From an uncultured Bacteroidales bacterium (lineage in GTDB: Bacteria > Bacteroidota > Bacteroidia > Bacteroidales > Paludibacteraceae), in NCBI GenBank assembly GCA_902762355.1, contig CACWNR010000014.1:25474-89473 (forward strand): 64,000 bases of DNA, in the 5' to 3' direction. The notes beneath the pieces are model-generated. The model saw only the letters and a list, made by a program, of their open reading frames with translations. It was not told the origin of the DNA and did not search any database. How positions within the stretch are numbered: the first letter of the stretch is position 1; the number at the start of each line of letters is the position of its first letter. Both the position numbers and the translations under genes were made by a program. Shown here piece after piece: positions 41,999-50,545 of this stretch.

Positions 41999-43749
41999 TT
42001 ACGCAAATGAAAAAATATACCTTCCTGGTATTCCATCGTGACTACGAGCCCTTCCTCACGCAACTTCGTGAACTCGGAGTAGTTCATATCACGCAGAAAG
42101 CCGCCGGTCTCATCGAAGATGATGAAGCCTTACAAGCAGCCCTTCAGCACGAAGACGAACTGCGTCGTTTGCTCAAGCAAGGTGCGCCGGATCAACTGAT
42201 TGCGGAGCGCAATGAAGTGAATGAGCGTATCGCAGCTGCCCAAGAAGCCGCTAAACAAGCTGCGGTATGGGGTGATTTTGATGCAAAACGCATCGCAGCT
42301 CTCAAAGACGCAGGCTATGCGCTGCATTTCTATGAGTGCGCCAGCAAATCCTTCGAAGAAGGATGGGGTATTAAGGTGAATGAAGTAGGCGGAAAGACAT
42401 ATTTTGTGGCGCTTGAAACCATAGAAGACCTTACCGAATTGCCCCTTCCGCAAAAATCGGAGGCGGCTTGGTTGCAAGAAGTAGAGCACTTAAAGGGTCT
42501 GCTCGTTGCAGCTAATGCGCGTATTGAGGCATGGCAACTGGCTAACAAAGAGCGTCTGGAGAAGGAGCTGGTAGAAGCCCGTCAGCAGATTGATTGGCAA
42601 AAAGTGAACCTCTCTACCGACAAACTGGCAGAAGGTGCGTTGTGCCTCTTCGAAGGCTTCTGTCCGATAGACAAGGAGGCCGAACTGAACGCTATGCTCG
42701 CAGAGGCGCAGGTATATTATGAAGAGACCGATCCGGAGAAAGAAGACGCGACGCCGATCAAGTTGCGCAATAACCGGTTCACGAAACTCTTCGAGCCGCT
42801 CACCGGCATGTACGGTTGGCCGAACTATAATGAGTTTGACCCGACACCGATCTTGGCACCGTTTTACTTGTTGTTCTTCTCGCTCTGCGTAGGAGATGCG
42901 GGTTACGGATTGGCGCTTATCCTGGTAGGATGGCTCATCGCCAAAGAGAAACTGCGTATCGAGATGTTCGAGGGCTTAGGTCCGATCATCGCCGTGCTCG
43001 GTGTCGGCACAACAATTGTCGGCTACCTGTCTGGAACCTTCTTCGGTATCGATATCTACGCTGCCGATTGGATTCCTGCATGTGCGAAAGCGCCGATGTT
43101 CAAGGCTTGGCTCGGAGATGGAACCGGTAACTGGATGGGGTATGACATTATGATGGTACTGGCCCTGATCATCGGTGTGTTCCATATCTGCTTGGCGATG
43201 ACCGTCAAAGCGATTTGCTACACCAAGCAGAACGGTTTCCATGCTACGGCTTCGACCTGGGGCTGGTTACTGCTCATCGTGGGCGGTATCGCAACCGCTA
43301 TCTTGGCTTCGACTTCCGTACTGGGTCCGCAAATGACACAAGTCATTCTGATTGTGATCGCATCTATCTCGGCTTTGGGTATCTTTATCTTCAATACGCC
43401 GGGACGTAATCCGCTGATTAACATCGGTGCAGGCTTGTGGGACACCTACAATATGGCAACCGGTATCTTGGGTGACGTGCTGTCGTACTTGCGTCTCTAT
43501 GCCTTGGGTATGGCAGGTGCGATGTTAGGAGCCGCCTTCAATGAGTTAGGTATGACCGTGTTAGGTGAGAACCCGAACGTAGGAACGGCTATTGGTTTTG
43601 CGCTGATTGTCGCTTTCGGACACGTACTAAACCTGCTGATGGCTTGTCTCGGTGCATTCGTTCACCCGCTGCGTCTGACCTTCGTGGAGTACTTCAAAAA
43701 TGTAGGCTATGAAGGTTCAGGAAAGAAATACAATCCTTTTAAAAAATAA
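41995..43749 (+). CDS. V/A-type ATP synthase subunit I (stator a)
   Basis: The membrane stator subunit has 584 residues. The N-terminal cytoplasmic half starts MKKYTFLVFHRDYEPFLTQLRELGVVHI and has a coiled coil around residues 40-90. The C-terminal half has 7-8 spans with FYLLFFSLCVGDAGYG, the essential region LGDVLSYLRLYALGMAG and FGHVLNLLMACLGAFVHPLRLTFVEYFKN. It forms the ion half-channels against the K ring. The start at 41995 gives coupling with D; the Met at 42007 is an alternative. It is shorter than archaeal versions (about 650), as usual for this phylum. Confidence 0.95.
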   Translation: MITQMKKYTFLVFHRDYEPFLTQLRELGVVHITQKAAGLIEDDEALQAALQHEDELRRLLKQGAPDQLIAERNEVNERIAAAQEAAKQAAVWGDFDAKRIAALKDAGYALHFYECASKSFEEGWGIKVNEVGGKTYFVALETIEDLTELPLPQKSEAAWLQEVEHLKGLLVAANARIEAWQLANKERLEKELVEARQQIDWQKVNLSTDKLAEGALCLFEGFCPIDKEAELNAMLAEAQVYYEETDPEKEDATPIKLRNNRFTKLFEPLTGMYGWPNYNEFDPTPILAPFYLLFFSLCVGDAGYGLALILVGWLIAKEKLRIEMFEGLGPIIAVLGVGTTIVGYLSGTFFGIDIYAADWIPACAKAPMFKAWLGDGTGNWMGYDIMMVLALIIGVFHICLAMTVKAICYTKQNGFHATASTWGWLLLIVGGIATAILASTSVLGPQMTQVILIVIASISALGIFIFNTPGRNPLINIGAGLWDTYNMATGILGDVLSYLRLYALGMAGAMLGAAFNELGMTVLGENPNVGTAIGFALIVAFGHVLNLLMACLGAFVHPLRLTFVEYFKNVGYEGSGKKYNPFKK

Positions 43750-43763
43750 TTAATCACAAATAA

Positions 43764-44210
<447 letters not shown>

Positions 44211-44211
44211 T

Positions 44212-45084
44212 ATGGCAAAAGCATTTGTTTTCCCGGGGCAGGGTAGCCAGTTCCCGGGTATGTGCAAGGACCTCTATGATGCGCATCAAGAGGCACGCGA
44301 GTTATGTCAGGCAGCCGATAGGCTGCTTGGCTTCTCGCTGACCGATGTGATGTTCAACGGCATGGCAGAGGACCTGAAGCAGACCAAAGTGACGCAGCCC
44401 GCTGTGTTCCTGCACTCCGTGGTGGCACAACGTTTGATGACGATAGAGAAGCCTGACATGGTTGCCGGTCATAGCCTTGGTGAGTTCAGCGCACTCGTAG
44501 CATGTGGCGCTTTGCGTTTTGAGGACGCCTTATTATTAGTAAGCGCGCGTGCGCAAGCCATGCAGGCAGCCTGTGAAGCCAATCCCGGTACTATGGCCGC
44601 AGTGCTTGGTCTTCCCGATGAACAGGTGGATGCCATCTGCAAGAATCACAAGGATGGGGTAGTGGTAGCTGCTAACTTCAACTGTCCGGGACAAGTTGTT
44701 ATCTCCGGAGATGTGGATGCGATCGACGCTGCTTGTATCGTGTTCAAAGAAGCAGGTGCACGTCGTGCGTTACGGCTGCCTGTCGGTGGTGCTTTCCACT
44801 CGCCGCTCATGGCCCCAGCCGCAGAAGATCTCGCGCAGGCAATCAATAAAACGGAGTTCCACAAACCATTCTGTCCGATCTATCAGAACGTGACCGCAAA
44901 ACCATCGATGAATCCGGAAGAAATCCGCGAAAACCTTCTCAAACAACTCACAGCTCCCGTTCGCTGGACACAAAGCGTGCAAAATATGATTGCCGATGGG
45001 GCTACCGAGTTCTATGAGTTTGGTCCGGGCGATGTGCTCAAAGGTCTGATTCGCAAGATTAATCCGGACGTTCAAGTTGGGTGA
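44212..45084 (+). CDS. fabD: Malonyl-CoA:ACP transacylase
   Basis: The 290-residue enzyme loads malonate onto acyl carrier protein for fatty acid synthesis. It has VFPGQGSQFPGM at the start, the nucleophile in VAGHSLGEFSAL, and the catalytic His in GGAFHSPLM, with QNVTAKP near the end, as in FabD. It begins 1 bp after subunit K and may share its transcript. A 7-bp-periodic ATTAAAC tract follows, before ferritin. Confidence 0.96.
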   Translation: MAKAFVFPGQGSQFPGMCKDLYDAHQEARELCQAADRLLGFSLTDVMFNGMAEDLKQTKVTQPAVFLHSVVAQRLMTIEKPDMVAGHSLGEFSALVACGALRFEDALLLVSARAQAMQAACEANPGTMAAVLGLPDEQVDAICKNHKDGVVVAANFNCPGQVVISGDVDAIDAACIVFKEAGARRALRLPVGGAFHSPLMAPAAEDLAQAINKTEFHKPFCPIYQNVTAKPSMNPEEIRENLLKQLTAPVRWTQSVQNMIADGATEFYEFGPGDVLKGLIRKINPDVQVG

Positions 45085-45120
45085 TTATTAAAGATTAAAC
45101 ATTAAACATTAAACATTATT
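45085..45120. repeat. 7-bp-periodic tract between fabD and ferritin genes
   Basis: ATTAAAC repeats three to four times in perfect 7-bp register ahead of the ferritin start codon. Confidence 0.7.
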
Positions 45121-45123
45121 ATC

Positions 45124-45645
45124 ATGATATCTAAGAGATTAGAAGACGCTATCAATGCGCAAATCAATGCCGAGATGTGGTCGGCGTATCTGTATCTGAG
45201 TATGTCTGCTTATTGCCATGATAAGGGCTATAGCGGCATGGCGAACTGGTTTGCTATTCAATTCAAGGAGGAGCAAGACCACGCGCAGATCTTCTATAAC
45301 TACCTCATCAGTCGTGGTGGTCGTGTAATCCTCAAAGCGATTGATGCCGTAGATACCGAATGGACATCTCCGTTAGCCGCTTTCGAGGCTACGTACAAGC
45401 ATGAGCAACATGTTACGTCGCTTATCAATAACTTGATGCACATTGCTGTTGAAGAGAATGATTTTGCTGCGCAGAGTCGTCTCCAGTGGTTCATTGACGA
45501 GCAGGTGGAGGAAGAAGAGAATGCCGTTGAGATCATCAACAAACTGAGGATGTTGGATGGTAACGGATACGGTATGTACATGCTTGACCAGGAACTCGCA
45601 GCTCGCGTTTATACGACGCCGTCACCTTTGGCAGCTAAAGCATAA
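45124..45645 (+). CDS. ftnA: Bacterial non-heme ferritin
   Basis: The 173-residue four-helix iron-storage protein carries ferroxidase-site residues: Glu in QINAEMWSAYLYLSM, the FKEEQDHAQIFYNYLISRGG block (ExxH) and SRLQWFIDEQVEEEENAVEII. The length and the short tail fit FtnA, not bacterioferritin (no heme-binding Met motif) or Dps. It has no separate promoter that I can see and is followed by an intrinsic terminator, so it probably ends the V-ATPase-fabD transcript or uses a weak promoter in the 39-bp gap. Confidence 0.95.
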   Translation: MISKRLEDAINAQINAEMWSAYLYLSMSAYCHDKGYSGMANWFAIQFKEEQDHAQIFYNYLISRGGRVILKAIDAVDTEWTSPLAAFEATYKHEQHVTSLINNLMHIAVEENDFAAQSRLQWFIDEQVEEEENAVEIINKLRMLDGNGYGMYMLDQELAARVYTTPSPLAAKA

Positions 45646-45665
45646 AAAAAACGTCTAATTTGAGA

Positions 45666-45693
45666 AAAAACGTCCTTGTGGGCGTTTTTTTTG
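45666..45693 (+). terminator. Intrinsic terminator after ferritin
   Basis: AAAAAACGTCC-TTGT-GGGCGTTTTTT with one G-U pair and a following T run; it separates ferritin from rplM. Confidence 0.88.
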
Positions 45694-45702
45694 TGATTTT
45701 TC

Positions 45703-45733
45703 TTGCGTATGTCAAAAAAAAGCAGTACCTTTG
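45703..45733 (+). promoter_or_regulatory. rplM: Promoter of rplM-rpsI
   Basis: TTG (45703-45705), 20-bp spacer, TACCTTTG (45726-45733). TTGCGTATGTCAAAAAAAAG is identical to the pheT promoter 33 kb away. Confidence 0.85.
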
Positions 45734-45800
45734 CACGCTTTTTTGCGTGAGTGTGCGTAATGCACATGCGCGGAGGCACGTAAAACAATAATTATAAATC

Positions 45801-45853
45801 GCCTGGCTGGGCAGTGCGGAGACGCTTAATAGATGTCTGTCGGCCAAGCCTAA
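45801..45853 (+). promoter_or_regulatory. Structured leader before rplM, possible L13 autoregulation site
   Basis: An imperfect long stem (CCTGGCTG ... CGGCCAAG, then CAG with CTG) encloses a GCG-GAGA-CGC tetraloop hairpin. It ends 14 nt before the rplM start. Autoregulatory leaders exist upstream of many r-protein operons; whether this fits a known L13 leader class must be tested. Confidence 0.5.
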
Positions 45854-45866
45854 AACAAACAAATTA

Positions 45867-46322
45867 ATGGAATACAATTCTTACAAGACAGTGTCTGTAA
45901 ACAAAGAGACCTCTAAGAAAGAGTGGGTCGTTGTTGACGCTGAAGGCCAGATTCTTGGTCGTATGGCTTCCAAGGTAGCTAAGTTGCTGCGTGGTAAGTA
46001 CAAACCGTCCTACACTCCGAACGTGGACTGTGGTGACAACGTAATCATCGTGAACGCTGACAAAGTGCAGCTGACAGGTAACAAATGGAACGATCGCGTT
46101 TACGTACGCTACACCGGTTTCCCGGGTGGCCAACGTGAGTTTACTCCGGCTGATCTGATGGCAAAAGGCGCTGACAAGCTCGTTCGCAAAGTAGTAAAAG
46201 GTATGCTGCCGAAGAATCGTCTGGGCTCGAAGCAGATCAACAACCTGTACATTTTTGCAGGTGCAGAGCACAATATGCAGGCACAACAACCGAAACAAAT
46301 TGATATTAACACCCTGAAATAA
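45867..46322 (+). CDS. rplM: Ribosomal protein L13 (uL13)
   Basis: The 151 residues start with KTVSVNKETSKKEWVVVDAEGQILGRMASKVAKLLRGKYKPSYTP, then GDNVIIVNADKVQLTGNKW and the signature MLPKNRLGSKQINNLYIFAGAEH. It is an assembly protein of the 50S subunit and is followed within 9 bp by rpsI, the conserved L13-S9 operon order. The leader of about 125 nt can fold and may allow feedback by the protein. Confidence 0.98.
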   Translation: MEYNSYKTVSVNKETSKKEWVVVDAEGQILGRMASKVAKLLRGKYKPSYTPNVDCGDNVIIVNADKVQLTGNKWNDRVYVRYTGFPGGQREFTPADLMAKGADKLVRKVVKGMLPKNRLGSKQINNLYIFAGAEHNMQAQQPKQIDINTLK

Positions 46323-46331
46323 TAGAAGATT

Positions 46332-46718
46332 ATGGAAACAGTTAATGCATTAGGTCGTCGTAAAGAGGCAGTAGCCCGCGTTTACGTTAATGAAGGTGCC
46401 GGCAAGATCGAGATCAATGGCCGTGACATCGAGACATATTTCCCGTCTTCTATTCTGCGCTATATCGTTCTTCAGCCGCTGAACAAGCTCGGTGTTGCTG
46501 AGAGATACGATATCAAGGCTAACCTTGACGGTGGTGGTTTCAAAGGTCAGGCAGAGGCTCTGCGTTTGGCTATCGCACGTGCGCTGGTGAAGATCAATCC
46601 GGAAGACAAGGCTGCGTTGAAGGCAGAAGGCTTCATGACTCGTGACGCTCGTGAGGTTGAGCGTAAGAAACCGGGTCAGCCGAAAGCACGTAAGCACTTC
46701 CAGTTCAGTAAACGTTAA
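46332..46718 (+). CDS. rpsI: Ribosomal protein S9 (uS9)
   Basis: The 128-residue 30S protein shows NALGRRKEAVARVYVNEGAGKIEINGRDIETYFP and the conserved GGGFKGQAEALRLAIARAL. The C-terminal tail ends in KARKHFQFSKR, whose last Arg reaches the P-site tRNA. It is second in the rplM operon and is followed by a hairpin terminator. Confidence 0.98.
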   Translation: METVNALGRRKEAVARVYVNEGAGKIEINGRDIETYFPSSILRYIVLQPLNKLGVAERYDIKANLDGGGFKGQAEALRLAIARALVKINPEDKAALKAEGFMTRDAREVERKKPGQPKARKHFQFSKR

Positions 46719-46734
46719 TCGGAAGAATACTCCA

Positions 46735-46769
46735 AATCGTGTGGACTCCTTTGGGATTACCACACGATT
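46735..46769 (+). terminator. Terminator hairpin after rpsI
   Basis: AATCGTGTGG (46735-46744) pairs with CCACACGATT (46760-46769). The stem extends through ACTCCAAA/TTTTGGAGT outside it. Confidence 0.75.
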
Positions 46770-46899
46770 GTTTTGGAGTCTCAAACGCATATGCGTGCGC
46801 GTGTATTTAATAATGTATTATGCGCGTGAACGAGAATTCCAAAATAAACGGAGATTAAATAATTTATATTTAACATTTTAAATTTTACATTTTTTCAAA

Positions 46900-47739
46900 A
46901 TGAGAACAAATTTTGATCAATTGCTGGAGGCTGGTGCGCATTTTGGCCACCTCAAACGCAAATGGAACCCGGCAATGGCTCCGTACATCTACATGGAGCG
47001 CAACGGTATTCACATCATCGACTTGAACAAGACGGTAGTTAAGATTGACGAGGCTGCAGAGGCTCTGAAGAACCTGGCACGCAGTGGCCGTAAGGTGCTG
47101 TTTGTTGGTACGAAGAAACAGGCTCAAGAGGTTATCGCCGCTCATGCACAAGAGGTAGGTATGCCGTACATTACTGAGCGTTGGGCAGGTGGTATGTTGA
47201 CCAACTTCCCGACCATCCGCAAGGCTGTGAAGAAAATGAGCCAGATTGACAAGATGACTACCGATGGTACGCTGGACAATGTTTCGAAACGCGAGAAACT
47301 GCAGATTGCACGTCAGCGTGAGAAACTGGAGAAGAACCTCGGTTCTATCGCCGACATGACTCGTCTGCCGAGCGCTGTGTTCGTAGTAGACGTGATCAAA
47401 GAGAAGATCGCTGTAGCAGAGGCTAACCGTCTGGGTATTCCTGTATTCGGTATCGTAGATACGAACTCGAACCCGAATAACATCGATTTCGTAATCCCTG
47501 CAAACGACGATGCAACGAAGGCTATTGACGTGATCCTGACTGCTGTTTGCGAGGCTATCAAAGAAGGTCTCGAGGAGCGTAAGGTAGAGAAAGCTGACGA
47601 AGGTGCAGCTGAGGAGCAGGCTGCTGCAGAGGCACCGGCACCGAAGGAGCGTCGTCAACGTATCCGCAAAGCTGCTCCGAAAGCAGAGGCTGAGAAAGTA
47701 ACTGAGGTGAAGGAAGAGGCTAAAGAAGAGGAGGCATAA
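46900..47739 (+). CDS. rpsB: Ribosomal protein S2 (uS2)
   Basis: The 279 residues include the S2 core: FDQLLEAGAHFGHLKRKWNPAMAPYIY at the start and PSAVFVVDVIKEKIAVAEANRLGIPVFGIVDTNSNPNNIDFVIPANDDATKAI. A long acidic/Ala tail from about residue 225 (KADEGAAEEQAAAEAPAPKE ...) is typical of Bacteroidota S2. It starts behind an AT-rich tract without a Shine-Dalgarno site. EF-Ts follows after 2 bp, the widely conserved rpsB-tsf pair. I found no consensus promoter in the 180-bp gap. Confidence 0.98.
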   Translation: MRTNFDQLLEAGAHFGHLKRKWNPAMAPYIYMERNGIHIIDLNKTVVKIDEAAEALKNLARSGRKVLFVGTKKQAQEVIAAHAQEVGMPYITERWAGGMLTNFPTIRKAVKKMSQIDKMTTDGTLDNVSKREKLQIARQREKLEKNLGSIADMTRLPSAVFVVDVIKEKIAVAEANRLGIPVFGIVDTNSNPNNIDFVIPANDDATKAIDVILTAVCEAIKEGLEERKVEKADEGAAEEQAAAEAPAPKERRQRIRKAAPKAEAEKVTEVKEEAKEEEA

Positions 47740-47741
47740 TT

Positions 47742-48734
47742 ATGGCAGTAACATTAGCTGATATCAAGAAACTGCGCGATATTACCGGCGCGGGAATGAT
47801 GGACGTAAAGAAGGCTCTCGAAGAGGCTGCCGGTGACTTCGAAGTTGCGAAGGACTTGCTCCGTAAACGCGGACAGGCTATCGCAGCAAAACGTAGTGAC
47901 CGTGAGGCTTCTGAAGGTTGCGTGCTCGGTAAGGTGAAAGACAACTTCGGCGCTATCGTTGGCGTGAAGTGCGAGACCGACTTCGTAGCTAAGAACGAGG
48001 ACTTCGTTGGTATGGTTAAACTCATCCTCGACGCTGCTTTGGATAACAAAGTGCGCACGAAAGAGGAGTTGGCTAACCTCAAGATTGGTAACTTCACTGT
48101 AGCTGAGATCATCACGGAGCGCTCCGGCGTTACGGGTGAGAAGATGGAGTTGGCTGACTACGCTTGCCTGGAGGCACCGGTAGTAGACGCTTACAACCAC
48201 CTCGGCAACAAACTGAGCTCGCTCGTAGCTGCTCAGGAAGGTGCTGATCACGAGACCGTTCACGGTATCTCGATGCAGGTAGCTGCTATGAGCCCGATTG
48301 CGCTTGACGCTGATCACGTAAGCGACGACGTTAAGAAACACGAGCTTGAAGTAGCTGTTGAGAAGACCAAACAGGACGAGATCAACAAAGCTATCGAGAA
48401 CGAGATACGTAAGGCTGGTATCAATCCGGCTCACGTAGATTCCGATGACCACATCGATTCGAACCAGGCTAAGGGTTGGATCACCGCAGAGCAAGCTGCT
48501 ACGGCACGTGAGATCAAAGCTCGCGTAGCTGAGGAGGCTAAGGCTAACCTCGAGAAAATGGCTAAGAAGATCGAGATGATCGCACAAGGTCGTCTGGGTA
48601 AGTTCCTCAAAGAGAACACCCTCGTTGAGCAGGCTTACATCATGAGCGAGTCCAAAGAGCTCGTGAAGGATATCCTCAAAGCTAAAGGTGTTGAAATCAA
48701 AGATTTCCGCCGTATCACATTAGCTGCAGAATAA
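47742..48734 (+). CDS. tsf: Elongation factor Ts
   Basis: The 330-residue exchange factor recharges EF-Tu. It has the UBA-like N-terminus (VTLADIKKLRDITGAGMMDVKKALEEAAGDFEVAKDLLRKRG) and the conserved VKCETDFVAKNEDF and HVSMQVAA-like HGISMQVAAMSP blocks. The size includes an extra dimerisation segment common in this phylum. The stop shares one base with the next start (TAATG). Confidence 0.97.
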   Translation: MAVTLADIKKLRDITGAGMMDVKKALEEAAGDFEVAKDLLRKRGQAIAAKRSDREASEGCVLGKVKDNFGAIVGVKCETDFVAKNEDFVGMVKLILDAALDNKVRTKEELANLKIGNFTVAEIITERSGVTGEKMELADYACLEAPVVDAYNHLGNKLSSLVAAQEGADHETVHGISMQVAAMSPIALDADHVSDDVKKHELEVAVEKTKQDEINKAIENEIRKAGINPAHVDSDDHIDSNQAKGWITAEQAATAREIKARVAEEAKANLEKMAKKIEMIAQGRLGKFLKENTLVEQAYIMSESKELVKDILKAKGVEIKDFRRITLAAE

Positions 48735-50545
48735 TGAAAACATTCTGGAAGATATGTGGATGGGGAGCGCTAGCAATAGTGCTCCTCTTTGCATTGATAT
48801 TAGCGATCGCCTCGCCGGTAGCCAAATACGTGGTGAATAACTACGGTATGGATATCGTAGGGCGCGAGCTCCATGCGGACCAAGTGATCATCAATCCGTA
48901 CTGGGGTGGTGTGACGATCGAAGGCTTCCAATGCAAGGAACAGAACGGCGAGACGGACTTCGTCTCTTTTGAGCGTCTGTACGTGCAAATCGCTTATCCG
49001 CAACTGATAGCCAAGCGTGTCAAACTGCGTGCGATTCATTTGGACGGCTTCAACGGACAAGTGCTCAAAAGCAACGATCGCTTGAACTTCACGGATATCA
49101 TCGAGCGCTATAGTCGTCCGGATTCTGTGCCGGCAGACACGACTCCAAGCGAGTGGAAGGTTTTCTTGGACGATATACGTATCAATAATAGTTCGATTCG
49201 TTATCGCGACGTGGTGACGCACAAGCAGTGGAAACTGGAAGATATCTCGCTGTCTGTACCAGGTCTGTATTTCGATAACAAACAGACCAATGCCGGTCTT
49301 GAGTTCGCGTTGCCGACCGGTGGTAGAGTGGGAATAGTAGCCGGATACCGTATGCAGTCGAATAACTATGCGGTCAATCTGAAACTCTATGACGTGCATA
49401 CGGATGTGGTACTGCCGCTGGTGCAGGATTACCTCAATGTAAGCGGTCTGGGTGCTAAGTTGAATGGCGCTATCCATGTGGAGGGTTCGCTGGACAACAT
49501 CACCAATATCCAACTCAAAGGCAATCTCTCGATGGCCGGTCTGAGTATCCGAGACACGCACGACGACGAGGTGGCTGCGCTCGATGAGTTACGTCTTGTG
49601 TTGAATAAAGGCGACTTGAGCACGAACACTTTCATCCTTGATAGCCTCATCATCACCGGTGTCACCGGCAACTACGAGGTACACGAGGGGTGGAACACGC
49701 TTTCACGACTCATGAAACAGCCGGAAGAGGTCGCTCAAGATTCTGTAACGGCAGAATCTCATGATACTGTGCCTCAAACAACCACCAAACCTATTGTTTG
49801 GATGGCGAAGAAAGCACGTGTGACCGGTCATGACTTGACCTATCACGACTACTCGATGAAGCATGACTGGGAGTATGAGGTGAAGGAACTGAAGGTAGAA
49901 GGCACGAACATCGCGACCAACGGACGTAACAGCGTGACGATTGAGGCAACCTTGACGTCTGACGCCAAGCTGAAGGCGGATTTCACGGGCGGTATGGATT
50001 TAGCCACACAGGATACCCGGGCGAATGTCAGTCTGAGCGGTGTGCAACTGAGCGATTTCGATGCGCTGTGCCGTAACTATACCGGTTATCGTTTAGAAGG
50101 CGGAGACATGAAACTCGACAGCCATCTGGACGTAGTCAGCGGCAAGATGAACGGCACGAACAAAATCGTGATTGATCACCCACGGGTAGGCAAGAAAGAG
50201 AAGTTTAGTAAGGCGCCGTATAAGAATATCCCCGTTCGTACAGGCTTTAAGATGTTGACTTCATCGCAGGACATGATTCTGTTGGACGTGCCGGTAAGCG
50301 GCAACGTGAACAATCCTAAATTCAGTCTGCGTAAGGTCATCAGCCGTGCGTTGCTCAAGGTATTCTTTGGCCCGTTGATGGGACTGAACGACCGCGACAA
50401 GTCGATTAACGAGGCGGAACAGAAACAATTACAAGAGTTGTTGGGAGAAGATGCAGGGTCAGCTGTTGACAGCACTCAGACTGAGGCAGACATCGCAGTG
50501 ACCGCAAGCGACAGCGTCGGTCTCACCGAAATAAGCGAGCAGTAA
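48734..50545 (+). CDS. AsmA/DUF748-like inner-membrane-anchored protein
   Basis: The 603-residue protein has one N-terminal membrane helix (residues about 10-33, ICGWGALAIVLLFALILAIASPVAKYVV), then a long beta-rich periplasmic part. AsmA/DUF748-like segments can be seen: NNYGMDIVGRELHADQVIINPYWGGVTIEGF, LDDIRINNSSIRYRDVVTHKQWKLEDISL and DYLNVSGLGAKLNGAIHVEGSL. Relatives take part in lipid transport between membranes or in outer-membrane homeostasis. It is coupled to tsf by a 1-base overlap. Its last 87 bp lie over the end of recQ on the other strand, an unusual convergent overlap. Confidence 0.78.
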   Translation: MKTFWKICGWGALAIVLLFALILAIASPVAKYVVNNYGMDIVGRELHADQVIINPYWGGVTIEGFQCKEQNGETDFVSFERLYVQIAYPQLIAKRVKLRAIHLDGFNGQVLKSNDRLNFTDIIERYSRPDSVPADTTPSEWKVFLDDIRINNSSIRYRDVVTHKQWKLEDISLSVPGLYFDNKQTNAGLEFALPTGGRVGIVAGYRMQSNNYAVNLKLYDVHTDVVLPLVQDYLNVSGLGAKLNGAIHVEGSLDNITNIQLKGNLSMAGLSIRDTHDDEVAALDELRLVLNKGDLSTNTFILDSLIITGVTGNYEVHEGWNTLSRLMKQPEEVAQDSVTAESHDTVPQTTTKPIVWMAKKARVTGHDLTYHDYSMKHDWEYEVKELKVEGTNIATNGRNSVTIEATLTSDAKLKADFTGGMDLATQDTRANVSLSGVQLSDFDALCRNYTGYRLEGGDMKLDSHLDVVSGKMNGTNKIVIDHPRVGKKEKFSKAPYKNIPVRTGFKMLTSSQDMILLDVPVSGNVNNPKFSLRKVISRALLKVFFGPLMGLNDRDKSINEAEQKQLQELLGEDAGSAVDSTQTEADIAVTASDSVGLTEISEQ

